From the NCBI GenBank assembly GCA_026724425.1, contig JAIUCV010000007.1, forward strand, positions 22,597,286-22,661,285: a DNA stretch of 64,000 nucleotides. Reading direction: 5' to 3'. Position 1 is the first letter of the stretch; each line of letters opens with the position of its first letter. The stretch is from Erythrophleum ivorense. Its lineage: Eukaryota > Streptophyta > Magnoliopsida > Fabales > Fabaceae. The position numbers and the translations under genes were made by a program. The notes under the pieces are model-generated. The model was given only the letters and a program-made list of their open reading frames with translations. It ran no database searches and had not been told where the DNA came from. Below, in pieces: positions 1 to 12,700 of the stretch.

Positions 1-581
1 TCCACTATCATATCACCCTATACTAACTTCATAAATTCTACTTCCTTTCGGTTTCTCATTGAGAGGGGAAAATACTTCTCGTAAAACACCCTTTGAAAGG
101 TTTCCCAGTTAAGCGGCATCCCTCTGGCTATCAAGGTTCTCTCCACACTCTTCCACTAAAATTCAGCTTCTCCTTCAAACATATAAGTGGCCAGCAGGGC
201 TTTTTATTCTGAGGTACAATCCATAACCCTGAATATTTTTTCTAACTGCATAATCCATCGTTCTGCCTTAGTGGGATCATACTCTCCTTGAAATATTGGG
301 GGATGGGCTTTTCTAAAATGGGATAAAATTGAGAGTATAGGGTTGGACCCAGGTTTCTTTTCCTGATGTGCCTTACAGTTTTCTGTTGGCTCATATACTT
401 CAATAGGGTTTTTCTCCACATTTCTACCCTCATCACTCTTCCTCAAGGTTTCCTGCACCGGTTCTAGTGCCTCAGCAGTAGCAGCTTGCTTAACTGCCTG
501 TTCTTCTAGCTTATCTGACATCGACTGTATAGTGGCAGTAAATTCTTCTAAGATCTCAGTTTGTGTTCTTCTTGAGGCCAT
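1..581 (-). pseudogene. Ty3/gypsy gag, 5' part, broken by stop codons
   Basis: Gag is the structural (capsid) protein of an LTR retrotransposon. The frame opens at 581 on the minus strand (MASRRTQTEILEE) and runs 125 codons to an in-frame stop at about 204. The segment around 'AERWIMQLEKIFRVMDC' matches the start of the retrotransposon gag domain: Pro-rich lead, AExW, a LExIF helix. The same frame then continues to the window edge with family-like sequence (LLATYMFEGEAEF, NWETFQRVFYEKYFP) but has two further TAG stops. All three stops lie where one C-to-T or G-to-A change would explain them, which fits methylation-driven decay. The primer site and LTR lie directly upstream (741-3,802). The element continues out of the window to the left, so pol is not visible. 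Not expected to make protein. Confidence 0.85.
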
Positions 582-740
582 GTTAACCTACCACTCATAA
601 ATTCATATATAGAGAAAACAATAAACCAAATGAGTTACTTAGTCCATAATGCCTAAAAAGTAGGACCTATATGAACCAAAGATTTAACATGTCAAAAGGT
701 CATAACAATGTCCCCTAATAAGCACAAGTTTCCTGAATCA

Positions 741-757
741 TTGCTCTGATACCAAAT
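741..757 (-). other. Primer binding site (initiator Met tRNA)
   Basis: On the minus strand this reads TTTGGTATCAGAGCAA. The core TGGTATCAGAGC is the standard plant retrotransposon primer site, complementary to the 3' end of initiator methionine tRNA. It sits just outside the LTR end at 758 and about 160 bp before the gag start, the expected order for a minus-strand element. Confidence 0.92.
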
Positions 758-2924
758 TGTCACACCTACACTATGCATACGCTATAACTTACCATATGAA
801 AGGATCTTGTACTACTAACAGTAGACCCTGTTGACAAGGTCTTAAGTTTTACAAGGCAAAATCCAAGATCCTGTTTACAAGGTCTTTAATTCCATAGTGT
901 AGAGTCCAAAATTCTATCAACAAGATCCTAGACCTAGAAGGATAATTGTCATACCTAGACAACCATCATCGTTTTCACAAGAAAATCATAAGTTGATAAT
1001 GTTAATATGCTAGAACTACTTCCATGGTTATAATAATCAATTTCATGCAAATGCAAATATAAGAGTTTACTTGTACAGGGAGTTCGGTAGCCCTAATAAA
1101 CATCATAGTTAACTTACGGTAAATTTCTCATGTGTAATATTTAGACAAATCAAAAGAGAGATTAACACTACAATGTTACATCCTCACTAGAGTCAGACTT
1201 TACATTCAACCCTTGTTCAAAGGATTCATAAGACCAATTACAGTCAGTATGTAACCTATTAGTCAGTTTGTTCATTCTCTATTTGTCTGGCTCCATTCAT
1301 AGCATAGTTAATACCTGTAAAATGGTCAGTTTATAATGAGATAAAATCCTAGTAGCTAATAATGTACTCAAGAAACACACATATAGATAGCACGGATTAC
1401 TATCCAGGATACATTTGATGCATACTTTGGTGTCAGAGCATGTAATATCTAAGTAGCAGCATATTCTCATTTGTTAGGCTAGGTAGTAGCATATTCTCAT
1501 TCGTTAGGCTACCGTGCTTCGGTTATTGGCCAATAACAGCAATCTAGTACTCATAAAGAGTCATCTTAGTAGATATACATGCAACCAAACACAGCATAGG
1601 GACTTCAGGATTTCATCCAGTGCATTAACATAAATAGCAAAATGAGTACAGTGTTAACTACCTGTTTCATCACCGTCGTTTTGTCACGTTATTCCTTAGC
1701 TCTGGTTGTCCCAATGGCCTTCCTAAATTTCAATCATGCATTGTCTTAATTAACAATGAGTCATGGTTAATATTTACATTGCAATTAAATTACTAATCCC
1801 TCTGTACAAAATTCCTAAACCCCTTTCGTTAGTTAACTATTGGAATTCCTAATTGTAAACAATCACATCTTCGTTTTCTTTTCCTTCTCATTAATTAGTT
1901 ACTATCTAAGTTATTCATGTGTGGTCCAGTGCTATAAAGCTAAATCCTTAGTCCTTATTTTCAAGTTTGATTCTCTAATTCACCATACAAATTCACACTA
2001 AACTAGTAAGAAACAAAAGCTACTCTAGTCTCAATCTAACTACATTTTCGGACCTGTTTTTGTGAAATTCCTTTCCTCCATTAAATGACCTCCAAAAATC
2101 ATAAAAATTGGTAGAGGGACCCCTTATTATGTTAATTATAAGCCACAGAAACAGTTTTCAAGAATTCCCAGGGATAGCCCCTGAACTCCTACTGTTTTGG
2201 TCACTACCTCAGTTGAGCTTGCCGTACACTGCCCTTGCTGTTTCTGGCTTTGTTATCCTATCAAATGAGCCCAGAAAATTCTAAGACTTTGCAGACCCAA
2301 AGTTATACGTCTTAGCTACCTCCCCACCAAATTTCATGCACTAATTCCTTCATTCACCCATTTCACAAAATTCTTTATGAAATCAGCCCCAAGCTGTCCC
2401 GTACAGAAGCTAAATTGAATTAGTGGGTTGTTTCTTTGATTTACCTTGTTCCAAAAATTCCGTAATTTTCCAGATTTCAAGTATAAGGGAGGGGCAACCT
2501 ATTATAAAAATTTTGGCTTCAAAATCCTTTTCTAACGAATTCTACAAAGGCAAAATATTTCAGTCCAGAACAAGGAAGCAACTTAGAACTTACCCTTTAT
2601 GGAGTCCTTGTACTTTGGTTTATCTTCTCTTCTCTCCTCTTCTATGGCTGTCCGAATTTTCTCCCTTCTTCCCACTACTTACCTCAGCCTAAAATGTGTT
2701 AAGGTGAATGGTAATTAATGCAACGGACAGCTCTTGCTTTTTCACCGCTATTAGGTGGCATGAGGGCAAATCACAATTCCTTGACTCAGTGCAATTGTTA
2801 GGTGGCAGCAGATATGTGTCTTACTCTCATTTAAACTATATATTAAAGGAAATATTTAACTCCTGCTATCAAACCAAATACGGCATTAGCAAATCACAAT
2901 TGAATATGTATATATGAAGGTGGG

Positions 2925-3036
2925 TGGTGCAAGCATGAGGTGTCCTCATTCTAACTTACTTAAGCTATTCATTTACATGGTGGTGCAAGCATGAGGTGTC
3001 CTCATTCTAAATTACTTAAGCCATTCATTTACATGC
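2925..3036. repeat. 56-bp tandem duplication in LTR U3
   Basis: Two near-identical 56-bp units (2,925-2,980 and 2,981-3,036) start TGGTGCAAGCATGAGGTG. Weaker copies of the same words recur at about 3,329-3,345 and 3,421-3,440 (AAGCATGAGGTG, AAGCTATTC.TTTACATGC). Repeated U3 blocks of this kind often act as promoter or enhancer units in LTRs; that role is inference here. Confidence 0.85.
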
Positions 3037-3193
3037 AACCTTCATTCCTAGCTCCTCCACAGCTGAATGTACTACCTAATGTAATCAAATATCATCTACC
3101 ACATATACTTACACGCCTTACACATGGAAGCACGAGGTGGCATTGGTAGTAATTTCCCACATCCAAGGAAGAAGCAAGCCATGGTCAATTAAT

Positions 3194-3326
3194 GTATATA
3201 TATATATATATATCACTTTCAACTAATATACAAATTGTGTATGATGCCTAATCCCCATGGCAATGCAAATTATGAGTAAGATTGGAGTATAATTTATGGA
3301 CACACACACACACACACATATATATA
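3194..3326. repeat. Microsatellites (TA)n and (AC)n(AT)n
   Basis: A (TA)n run lies at 3,194-3,213 and an (AC)n run passing into (AT)n lies at 3,299-3,326, both inside the LTR. Confidence 0.95.
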
Positions 3327-3802
3327 GTGTAAGCATGAGGTGTAGGGGTTTTTATTCTTAATTTTTCTCTCGCACTTACTTCTCCACTGAGTAGGATAGA
3401 CATCTCTGTTTTAGATCATATAAGCTATTCCTTTACATGCAATTTCCATACTAATTCCCACGGCCAAAGATAACACCAAATGCCACACATCTATATATGC
3501 TACGGTGTAAACATAATGGTTAGCTGCATGGGGTTTATTTATTTAGGAATTTCACGGGTTCTCCCCAGTTGCTTGCTAGGTGTCTCTACTCTAGGTTATA
3601 TAACAAAGGAGTCCATGCAATCTATGCCAATTCCCACAACTAAACATAATTCTAAGTAACCAAGTGAATGCTTATGCTCTTGTGTGGTGATAGTATCAAA
3701 TGGGTGTAATTAAAATAATTAAAATCCCTTCCTTCCATGCTATTTGACTGAGTGAATTAACGTGGGTTACGTTAACAGTTATAGAAAATTCAGAATGTGA
3801 CA

Positions 3803-4870
3803 GATTGGTGCAGCTACATCTAATAGCTAATTTCTTTTCACCTAGCATAACCAAATTAAATCTCTTGGCAGTGGCCCCACCACATTGGTAGCTTTTTGTC
3901 TCTCATATGCAACCGCTCCTAACTGACTACTCCTTTTCTCCCAATATCATCATATCCACAATTTTCAATCTAAGTGCACCTAAATCATTAATCTAACCAA
4001 GGACTACAGGGCCTTATCATGGACTACCAAAATAGAATTTTAAAATAAAAAGTAAAATATCAGTAATCAATTTCCAACGTAGGCATTTCATCACTTTGAA
4101 AACATATCCTTCATATATTCTCATAATTGTTGGGCTCAAACATATAATCCATCATAAATCCTAACATCATGTTCATAGAGCATCTCAACATAGGAGTCAT
4201 AATTTCATCAACAGTCAACAATATCAACAATTATTAAGATGCCACGTGTGAATGAAGGTCTTGTTTCTCAAGGGCAATTTTAAGTAAGAAATAGTTCATG
4301 AAAACAACTAAACAATTAGTGTTGAAGGAAGGAAATAATGATGTTCTTATCAAATCTAGTTTAATACCTTGTATAAAAAATTTATAATAATGACTTAAAA
4401 ATTCATTTAAATATTAAGGAAATGAGAATATAGTTGAAAAACAATATTTAGAATGACATATGTCAAATTGCTTATTATCTACTCACTATATTGACACTTT
4501 GCCAAAACAAGTCTAGTTTTGTGAACACTGTATGTTTTTTAGGGCATTTCTTGAAAATAATGAATTCCTACGCTGGTTATTTTATTTAATTTTGAATTAA
4601 TTTCAATTTAACTTTGGAATTATTTGAGTCATAGCTTTTTTTAGTTAATTTTAATTTAATTGAGTCATTTTAATCATTTTATTCATATTAATTTTTGGGT
4701 CAATTGTAATTTAATTTGGAGTCAAAATAAATAAATAAATACCCAAAAAAGATGAAAGAAAATAAAAAAAATAAATTTAAATAAAGGAGCTCAAATAAAG
4801 GGACTAAGATTTCACCAAGTTATTAAGCCGAATCTAAATTAGAAGAAAGTGGGAGAAATGACTTAAGACT
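3803..4870. other. Non-coding flank, nothing recognised
   Basis: AT-rich sequence outside the LTR. Runs of TTTAATTT/AATTTAATT at 4,570-4,760 look like decayed repeat. I see no coding frame, RNA gene or intact element end. Confidence 0.5.
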
Positions 4871-4922
4871 CATGAAAGGGGTTGGCCCAAAATCCCAGAA
4901 AGAAGTATGGGAAGAAGCCTTA

Positions 4923-4992
4923 AAACGCAGGTCTTCCCTGCGTTTGGCTAGAGGGTTCAGCTGCTCCAAAACGCAAGGCATCCGGCGTTTTG
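4923..4992. repeat. Pair of GC-rich AAACGC hairpins
   Basis: First inverted repeat: AAACGCAGG at 4,923-4,931 against CCTGCGTTT at 4,937-4,945, with a 5-nt loop. Second: CAAAACGC at 4,967-4,974 against GCGTTTTG at 4,985-4,992. The same arm sequence is reused in both. They stand out as CpG-containing islands in AT-rich DNA and recall, without matching, the palindrome arrays inside elements E and I2. Confidence 0.8.
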
Positions 4993-5479
4993 CCAAGATT
5001 CCTCTCCTCTCTTCAGCGCCATTTGCACACGATCAAGGGGCAGAGTCTGAAAAGGAAAAGCACAAGGAGCCGCCATGGAAGAAGTAAACTCCTGAAGCTT
5101 ACCCTCATTCAAGGGATTCACTCAAGCAGATTTCACGAAAGGGGCAGATTTGGATAGATTTCAAAGGCTTCTTGGGTTTACTGCGTTGGGCTACAAAAGC
5201 AGAAGCAAGTTTCGAGGGGTGGAGGATCGAAAGGAGCAGCCAATTTCTCTAAGAAAAACCAGAACAGAGGAGGCGGCCAAATTTGGAGAAGGAGCCAAGA
5301 GAACAAGAACCATCACCAAATCAGAGGCAATTTCGTTTACTCTAATTCTTCATCTTCAATTTCATCTTTGTTTGTTCTAGTATAAGGATCCATGGAAATA
5401 AAAGAATCTGTGTAAGCCATTATATGTATTGCAACGTCAACAATGTCTACAGATTTGAAGTCATACGCGTTAGTCCCAA
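4993..5479. other. Unassigned leader-like sequence
   Basis: More GC-rich than its surroundings. Two short open frames (4,872-5,087 and 5,150-5,380 on the plus strand) have no motif I recognise. The purine-rich text resembles the leader part of the long LTRs elsewhere in the window, so an undelimited old LTR is the likeliest reading. I could not place its ends. Confidence 0.3.
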
Positions 5480-7200
5480 ACTCCACACAAATTATTTTAT
5501 ATTTTGATGATTACAAAACCTATTTAAAAACGTTAAGTTAGGGAAATTTTATTTCAATCTAAAAGGTTTTTTTTAGGTTTAATTGGCAATAATTTCTTTA
5601 ATAAGCCAAAATCTCAGATCGCAAAAATCTTTTCTCTTTATCTCGGCCCACAATATGTTAAGATGCCAAAATGTTTTCAAATAAGTTAAGCTTCAAATAT
5701 TTTAGTTGGGCTACTGATTTCATTACTAAGGGAAACATTAACATAACAGGCCAACACAAGATTATGGTGCTGAACCCAAAAGAAGAAACCGATACCATGG
5801 GCCCACAAGGCCCTTGTCAAGGTATTGACTTCTAACTTGTTTGTCTAATATAAACAGATCTGTAAATAAGATCCAAGAAACATGTCATGAATTGGAATTT
5901 AAAAAAAAAAGGGTATATGCAAGAAAGGAGTTAGACTAATTCTCCCTTATTAATACAACTAAGTAAAATGTTAATGTTTAGCTAAAAAGTGGCTGCACAA
6001 ATGCCATGTCTCACCAAACAAGCATTTATTGATTAAAGGCAACAGAAGAACATTCAAAATAGAAAGAAATTAGAAGAAGAAACTATCTTCCTCTTTGCTA
6101 CATCTCATTCTTTCTTTTAGCGTTAAATGACATTAAATGAAAGAAGATCTTTCTCTAGCTTCATGTTCATCACTTTACAACAAGGAAGAATAAGTAAGGA
6201 AAAGTAAGTCTTGTATATCTATCTTTAGATCCACTTCTAAGATATATAGAAGGAAGCAAAGAGAAAAAAAAAATTGGAAGAAAACAACAAAAGAGAAATA
6301 GAAAGAAAAGCTAAAAATATATTTTGGAGCCTTACAAGCATCAAAAGGCTAAATGGATGCATTTATGAGACAAAGAACTGTGGCTTCTTGCTCTCTTTCC
6401 TCAAGCTCTATGAACAATAAAGCAAAAGAATAAAAGAAGATAAATGTTGCAAAAACAAAAAAGAGTTCAAAGCAAGTCATATCCTTCGAAGCATTCTCTC
6501 TTTGAGCCTTCCATGTCAAATTTGGATTTAATACATGAAATAGCAAAAGGTTTTATCTCTCAATGACTATTTGATAAAAGGATACTATATATATAGAGAA
6601 GGTTATGTGAAAATTTAGAAAAGAAATAGAGTATAAAAGTATTTATTATGCTATTTCATAATTTTTGAGCTTAGTTTTAGATTTAATCTTGCTTAGAGAG
6701 TATTAACTAATCTTTTCTAAGTATGAAATAAGTGAGTTTAGTGAGAATCCTTTGTGTAGGAAAAGTTTTGGATGAGTTTAAGTAAAACTCATGTATTGTA
6801 TAGTTTGAGGTGAGTTAAAACCTTATTTGGTGATGAATACATATAAAACCATCTTGGTTGTAAAATTGAAATTGGATTGAGTTGAAGAAAATTTCTCAAG
6901 GTTAAGGAAGATTGGATATATGACAAAGATGTGTGAGTTAGTATAATATTTAGTTCCTTCTTCTTCCTTATCTTTTTACTTTATTTTGTTTATGATTCTA
7001 TTCAATTTCAATTAACTAAATCTAATATCAATTAACTAAATGTTCTCTCTCTTTCTTGTTTCATCTTTGTTTTGACTATGTTAGGTTCCAATATACTAAA
7101 GCCAATCCTAGTTAACTAACTAAAACTTACTATATTAAAACTTAAGTTTTTCAAATTATACTTTCATTTATTCTATTTAATCATTTATTTTATTATTGTC
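5480..7200 (+). mobile_element. Probable copia (SIRE/Maximus-like) LTR, decayed
   Basis: Three signatures appear in the expected order. Near 5,496 is a TTTTGATGATTACAAAA word close to that at the start of SIRE/Maximus-type LTRs. A TATA stretch (ACTATATATATAGAG) lies near 6,582-6,596. At 6,905-6,950 is text resembling the conserved 'GATTGGACGTAGG...GAACCAGTATAA' block near the 3' end of such LTRs, with several transition differences. Exact ends, target duplication and partner LTR were not found. Boundaries are approximate. Confidence 0.4.
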
Positions 7201-9708
7201 ATTACTCAATTTAATCATCTTAATTGTGTTTTAATCCAAAAATTACATTAAAATCATTTTATTGTATAAACATTTATTCATCCCACTCTAGGTGCATTCT
7301 TTAATACATACATGAATTATTCCTTCCATGAACATGTTATAACTATCATGAAATCATAAATTATATAAAGCAAAATCCCCCCGCCCAACATAGACACACA
7401 TACACACACACACATTTCAGAAAAGTATAGCGGAACCAAATCCTTTGATAAAACTATTAAACACATACCTTCAGCCATGACTAATAACGCAAAGTAGAAA
7501 GCTTGAAATTCTACAGCCTTTGATGAATCACTTGAACATCATAGCAAACGAAAATAGTGTAGAATTCTCTTCAAATGCATTTTTCTAGCAGATTGTAGTG
7601 ACCTAATGATTGATTTTTTCAATGAAGTTACTCTCCACAAAGAACCCTCTCAATACAAAATATTAGTGTTCAAAATTCTCATATTCTCCCATCAAGAGAA
7701 CAACAGTTTGATTTTGGATATTAACTAACCAGATAACCCAGTCACTTTCAACAAATGCCTCAATGGTAAATTAGTAATATTAATCAAATATGAGGACCAC
7801 TTAATAAGAATATTTGAAATTCAAAAATCAGGATATGGAATATTTTTACTGACTATTATTTAAGATATTCTAGTATTAATTAAATTTAAAATATTCTAAC
7901 AATCTGAACTTATCTTCATTATAAGATCTTCTACTTCAGCTATTATAAAAGTTGTTGGGTAATAGTTGCAATGATTTTCCATTTTACTCATTAATCTTGT
8001 TTGAATTATTGTAAATGAATGTGTGGCTTTGTGATTCTGACATCAAACTTTAAAATGTGCAATGAATATGTAAAGTTGATTCTCAACATCGTTAAAGCCT
8101 TAGTTTTGTACTTCTAGAAATAGTAGATAACAAAGTCTTATTTGTGTCTATAGTGTTAGTTATTCTTTTTGATCTCATATATCTCAATGATGTTTTAATT
8201 TGATTGGCTTAACGTGTGAGGATACTTGAAGGTAAGGGGAAACATGAATTTGCATTTTGAGTTAAAATGTGTTAAGACCCCAAGGACACATGATTAGAAC
8301 TTTAGTTAACTTTTCATATGGGTCCCTCGAATAAGTTATTGGAAATATGGTTCCCATTCTTTTTTGCCCAAATTTTACTCTTGGTTCCATGTTACTATCT
8401 TTCTTAGGGAAGTTATTATTTTAATCTTCACAATTTATTTTTTTTCCTTTTCCCTTAATTAGCTTCATAGTGTTTATTGTGAACTTTGGTTAGCTTAAAT
8501 TTTCTATTATTGGTTCTTACTCCATACTGTTTCATCTTCATATATGTTGGGCATCATGACCCATGTGAGGAAACCTAAGAAATACCTCAACAGCAAACTT
8601 ATGAGAGGATACTTAAGAATTCCCAAAAAGAGACCAAAGAAAGGCTAGAGAAAAAGACTTCATTGATTCCTTTTATTTTCTTCTTCTCTCATCCTTGTAA
8701 GGTGCCGTTAAAATAAAATGTTACTTGACTGCACATAAATACACATATTCACATTGGATGCTGCTTGTCTATATTTACTTTCTTTCATTCGATTATCAAA
8801 TTTAATTTTGTTTTCCAGAGTTTGTTGCATAGGACCAGGTGTCTCCTCAACATATAAGATATTAATCAATGTGTGAGACCTTGCATCTCCTTAGGCTTTG
8901 GGTAGTGCCAATTAAGTCTTATGTTTGAATAAATTTTAGATTTCAATGGCCAATGTCCAATTAGTTTTGTTTATTTTATAAAAAATTAAAAAATTTTATT
9001 TAGAATATTAATTAAATCACTTTTTTAAAAAATAAAAAATATGATAATTTTCAAAAATTCAAACAAAAAAGAAAAAAGAAAAAATGAAGAAAGACGAAGG
9101 TGAAATTCATGCAATTTTGTAAATTAAAATGCACTAATCAATGTGTCAATTATTTTGAAATTCAATCAATGTTTACTTGCTTACTCTTTTCACAAAAATA
9201 AAAGTCACCAACCAACTATCACAACTTTTTATCCAATGTACCCTTGTAAATATTTCTTTTTTATTTTCTTATAAATATCTTTTTATTTTCCTTTATTTAA
9301 TTTTTTTTTCTTTCTCCCTCCTTCTTGCATGTGTTTTGATTGGGGCAATTCAAATAAAGTCAAAGTTATATTAATTTTTTATAGCTGACTTAGGATAATC
9401 ATTTTAGTAATGGGTATTTTCAGATGCCTAACACCATCTCCATATATAATCAACTCCTAAACTTGCCTTTAGATTGCAGACCACTTTTCAATTTTCTAAA
9501 AAGAAAAATAGATTTCAAAAATTTCTCTAATTAAAAATTTTAGTAGTGACACCAACTAAATTGGTTTTTGAAAGTGTTTCTAGGAATCATTTTATTTTCT
9601 CTTTTCTTTGCATCATACACATTACACTCAACCCTTGATAGGTTGTCAAGTATGACAAGTTTAGCTCTAAAGACTCACATGGATAAGGATATTAGAGTCT
9701 CCAATGAG
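7201..9708. other. Non-coding, nothing recognised
   Basis: AT-rich sequence with a short (AC)n run near 7,390-7,413 and A/T-rich low complexity at 8,980-9,090. Short frames such as 9,177-9,374 look random. No coding or RNA feature is supported. Confidence 0.5.
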
Positions 9709-9713
9709 TATAC

Positions 9714-12700
9714 TATAACACCATAAATTCTAACTCATCTCATAATATTCATAAGTTTCACATCATCATTTTCATGAGAGTACATGAAAAAGGGACCGAA
9801 AATAATGGGTTTATTCATATTGCGTCATACTTAAAAATTGTAATTGGTGTCACGTGGACCGTGTGGGCTCATGCTATGCATCCTCATATTTAAATATATC
9901 ATTAAAACTTATTTTCATCACAAAATCATGCCCACAATTCATGGAAACCGAAATGAAGTATAAAATGGGCTTGTTTAATTTCGGCCAGATTTGCTCCATT
10001 TTCTGACCAAACTTTGAAAAATCATAACTAAATCTAGAAAAATAGAAATCATGAAATCTTGGTCATTTTGGAAATATTAGGATGTCTACTTTACACTAAA
10101 AATATTCCCAGACCATAAAATCTATCACAGAAGGCGTTGGACATCCAAAATAGTCCAAAGGTTCGACTGAATTCTGAAACTGTCACAAAATTCTGTAGAG
10201 AACTTTGAAAATGTCTAATTAATTCCACAAAAATACAAACCATGCAAATGATACCAATTTGGAAATCTGTGAATGTTAAATAGAAATAAAAAATATCTCC
10301 AAATCAGATCATCAATCCCAAACCTCAGAATTTGATGGAACAGTACCTCTGGTCAGGTAAGATTACTGATACTGGACAAAAACTTCAAAACTTTATATCT
10401 CCCTCTATAGACCTCCAAATGAGGTTCTTTTACCTGGTATGAGTCACTGTGAATGTCTAGTTTCTGTATATAAAATTTTGTGTCAATTGGACATCATTTG
10501 GGTCTTGTGTGATAGAAAACAATTTCGGACCAAATAAATAGTACAGCAACCAGAAACCATGAAAATTGTCAACTTTGAAAAATCATCAAATATTCTGTAG
10601 ACCTCTAAAAATTATGATCTTTAGCTTTCCAAAAATATCTCAATGAGACCTAATTGCATGTCAAATCTTAGATCAAGACTAACTCATTTGGCTAAGAAGT
10701 GATATAGGATTCCATTATGGTCAAATTTGGCTCTATATGGGGTACTAAACTTGCCAAATGGCTTTCCCTTGATTGTGGCACCTTTTGGGCAAGTCTAAAA
10801 GTGTATTTAAGACTTGTGTGAGCTGCCTAAATGGTCTCAAACCTCAAGCATCTCATTTTGGCCATTCAACCCACACTTATGCATATTTCCATCATGCTTT
10901 CACATTGCATACTTTGGCATCTCATACTTAAAATATATGCTAGAGCTCATACATCATATCCATACATATAAACATCACATAATAACATATTTATACATGT
11001 CTCAAGGGTCATGGTATATTTACAATAACATATACATCAAGAAACACAATTATGGTTTCAAAATGGCTAAAGCTAGACATAAACTTGTCATTCTTCCTTC
11101 TTCATTGATGTTGGCTCCCTTCACCATAGTTACTTAGTCCACCTAGCATGTTAGATCATTGGAGAGAAGGGGATGAGATTCAAAGAATCTCAATAGCTCA
11201 TCTCTCATTCAATCATACATAATATGTGCAAAGCAAGCTTTACAAATGCATGCATGGAGAAAATGGAAATCATAGACATTTTTAACACAAACTTGGCATG
11301 TGAATCATTCATACAAGACATTCAAGAGTTCACCAAGTGCTTGGATTGGCTTCACACTTCTCCTCATGGATTTTGGACTTGCATCACCCATTCTTTGAGT
11401 ACTTTGGACTCAACCATACTCTTGGGAGCCCACTTTACTTTTGGGAGACTCTTTATTTTGTCTCAACTAAGTTCAAGGGTTTTTGGCTCATTCTCACCAT
11501 AGTGAAGAGTTCTTGGCCTCTCCACACTCAAGCAAAACATCATACATTCACTTGAGAACATAACATAACATAACATCATGAAATCATGGCAAACAAGATC
11601 ATGCTAGCATACTTTTCATGGCTTGAAAATATACATACACACATTTTAAAATAAGCTAAACACACATTTATGCATGAGAGAAGGTGGAGAGAGCTACCTT
11701 GCTTGCATTTACACACTTTTTTCTTAAGTCTTGACTCCTCTCCCTTGACCTCACACACCCAAGAAGGTGGAGACCATTTCTCTTGGCCTAGACACACCAA
11801 AAGAACATGAATTACTCATGGGAACAAGCCTTGGCATTATACACACTTTACATGATACTACTTTGGTTTATGGCTCCAGTATACTTCCATAAGGCACTTA
11901 ATGAAGCAACTTCAAGAATTCATGAACTTGGCTCCCTTCTCTCCTTTAATCTATGATTGTTGACTCCATTTAGACTCATTGGAGTCATCACACAATTATT
12001 TTAAAGAGCCTAGCTAGGAGTTGCTTCATTATGCTACATTATGGAGCCTACACTTCCATCTCACTATCTATGGCTGCTAAAATTTTTCCAAGGCTTCCTC
12101 TCATCCTCTTCCATCCTACATGACTCAAAAATAAGTTTGAAACAAATTAAAACTTCCCCTTGGTACTCTTTTTAACCTAGGCCGACATTATGGAAGTATT
12201 TGGGGTTCAAGGGGTTTCTAATTTTTTCTTGATGGGAGAGTCACTTGGGAGGCTTTCTAGAGGTCTTAGAAGCTCAATTAAACACTTACATGGCCTAGTA
12301 AATTCATGAATCAAAACAAATTTTACAAACTCTTCAAGAATCCTACACTTTGCTAACTTGAAAATTCAATGACTTTTACTTGGTTTTCTTTGCATATTCT
12401 AAATTTTCACACCCTAATTCATATGATTGATTCTTGGTTTGGCCAGAAATTTAATCCCTCATGGCTGGTCTTACATGGGGGGAAATTGAAGAGAAGAGGA
12501 GCAAGGAGACCTAAGCGTAGGAAGTAGCAAAATACCTTAGATTCTTGGTTTTCTTGGTTTGTTCTTCACTTGGCTAGCCTTCCCTCACCAAATCTGAAAA
12601 TTTCACCTTTCTTCTGCCTTCAAAATAGCACCAAATTAAATGCCAAAACCATGAGAAGGAAGAGGAAGAAGAGGGGAAGAAGTTTAACAAGGCAAGGAAT

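Larger units (their letters stand above)
758..3802 (-). mobile_element. 5' LTR of minus-strand Ty3/gypsy element
   Basis: The segment begins TGTCACACC next to the primer site and ends ...GAATGTGACA, giving a perfect 7-bp inverted terminus TGTCACA/TGTGACA. Read on the minus strand it starts TGTCACATTC, a usual start for plant gypsy LTRs. At about 3.05 kb it is long, as in Tekay/Del-type chromoviruses, but the clade cannot be fixed without pol. The half that would be U3 (high coordinates) holds tandem repeats and AT microsatellites. The partner LTR lies outside the window, so no target duplication can be checked. Short frames inside (2,423-2,692 and 2,708-2,917) have no recognisable content. 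Confidence 0.8.

Noticed and set aside
10814..11555. Overlapping short open frames in copy A (and similar ones in B-H)
   Set aside because: They overlap non-coding LTR blocks shared between copies in different frames, lack motifs, and are broken in sister copies.
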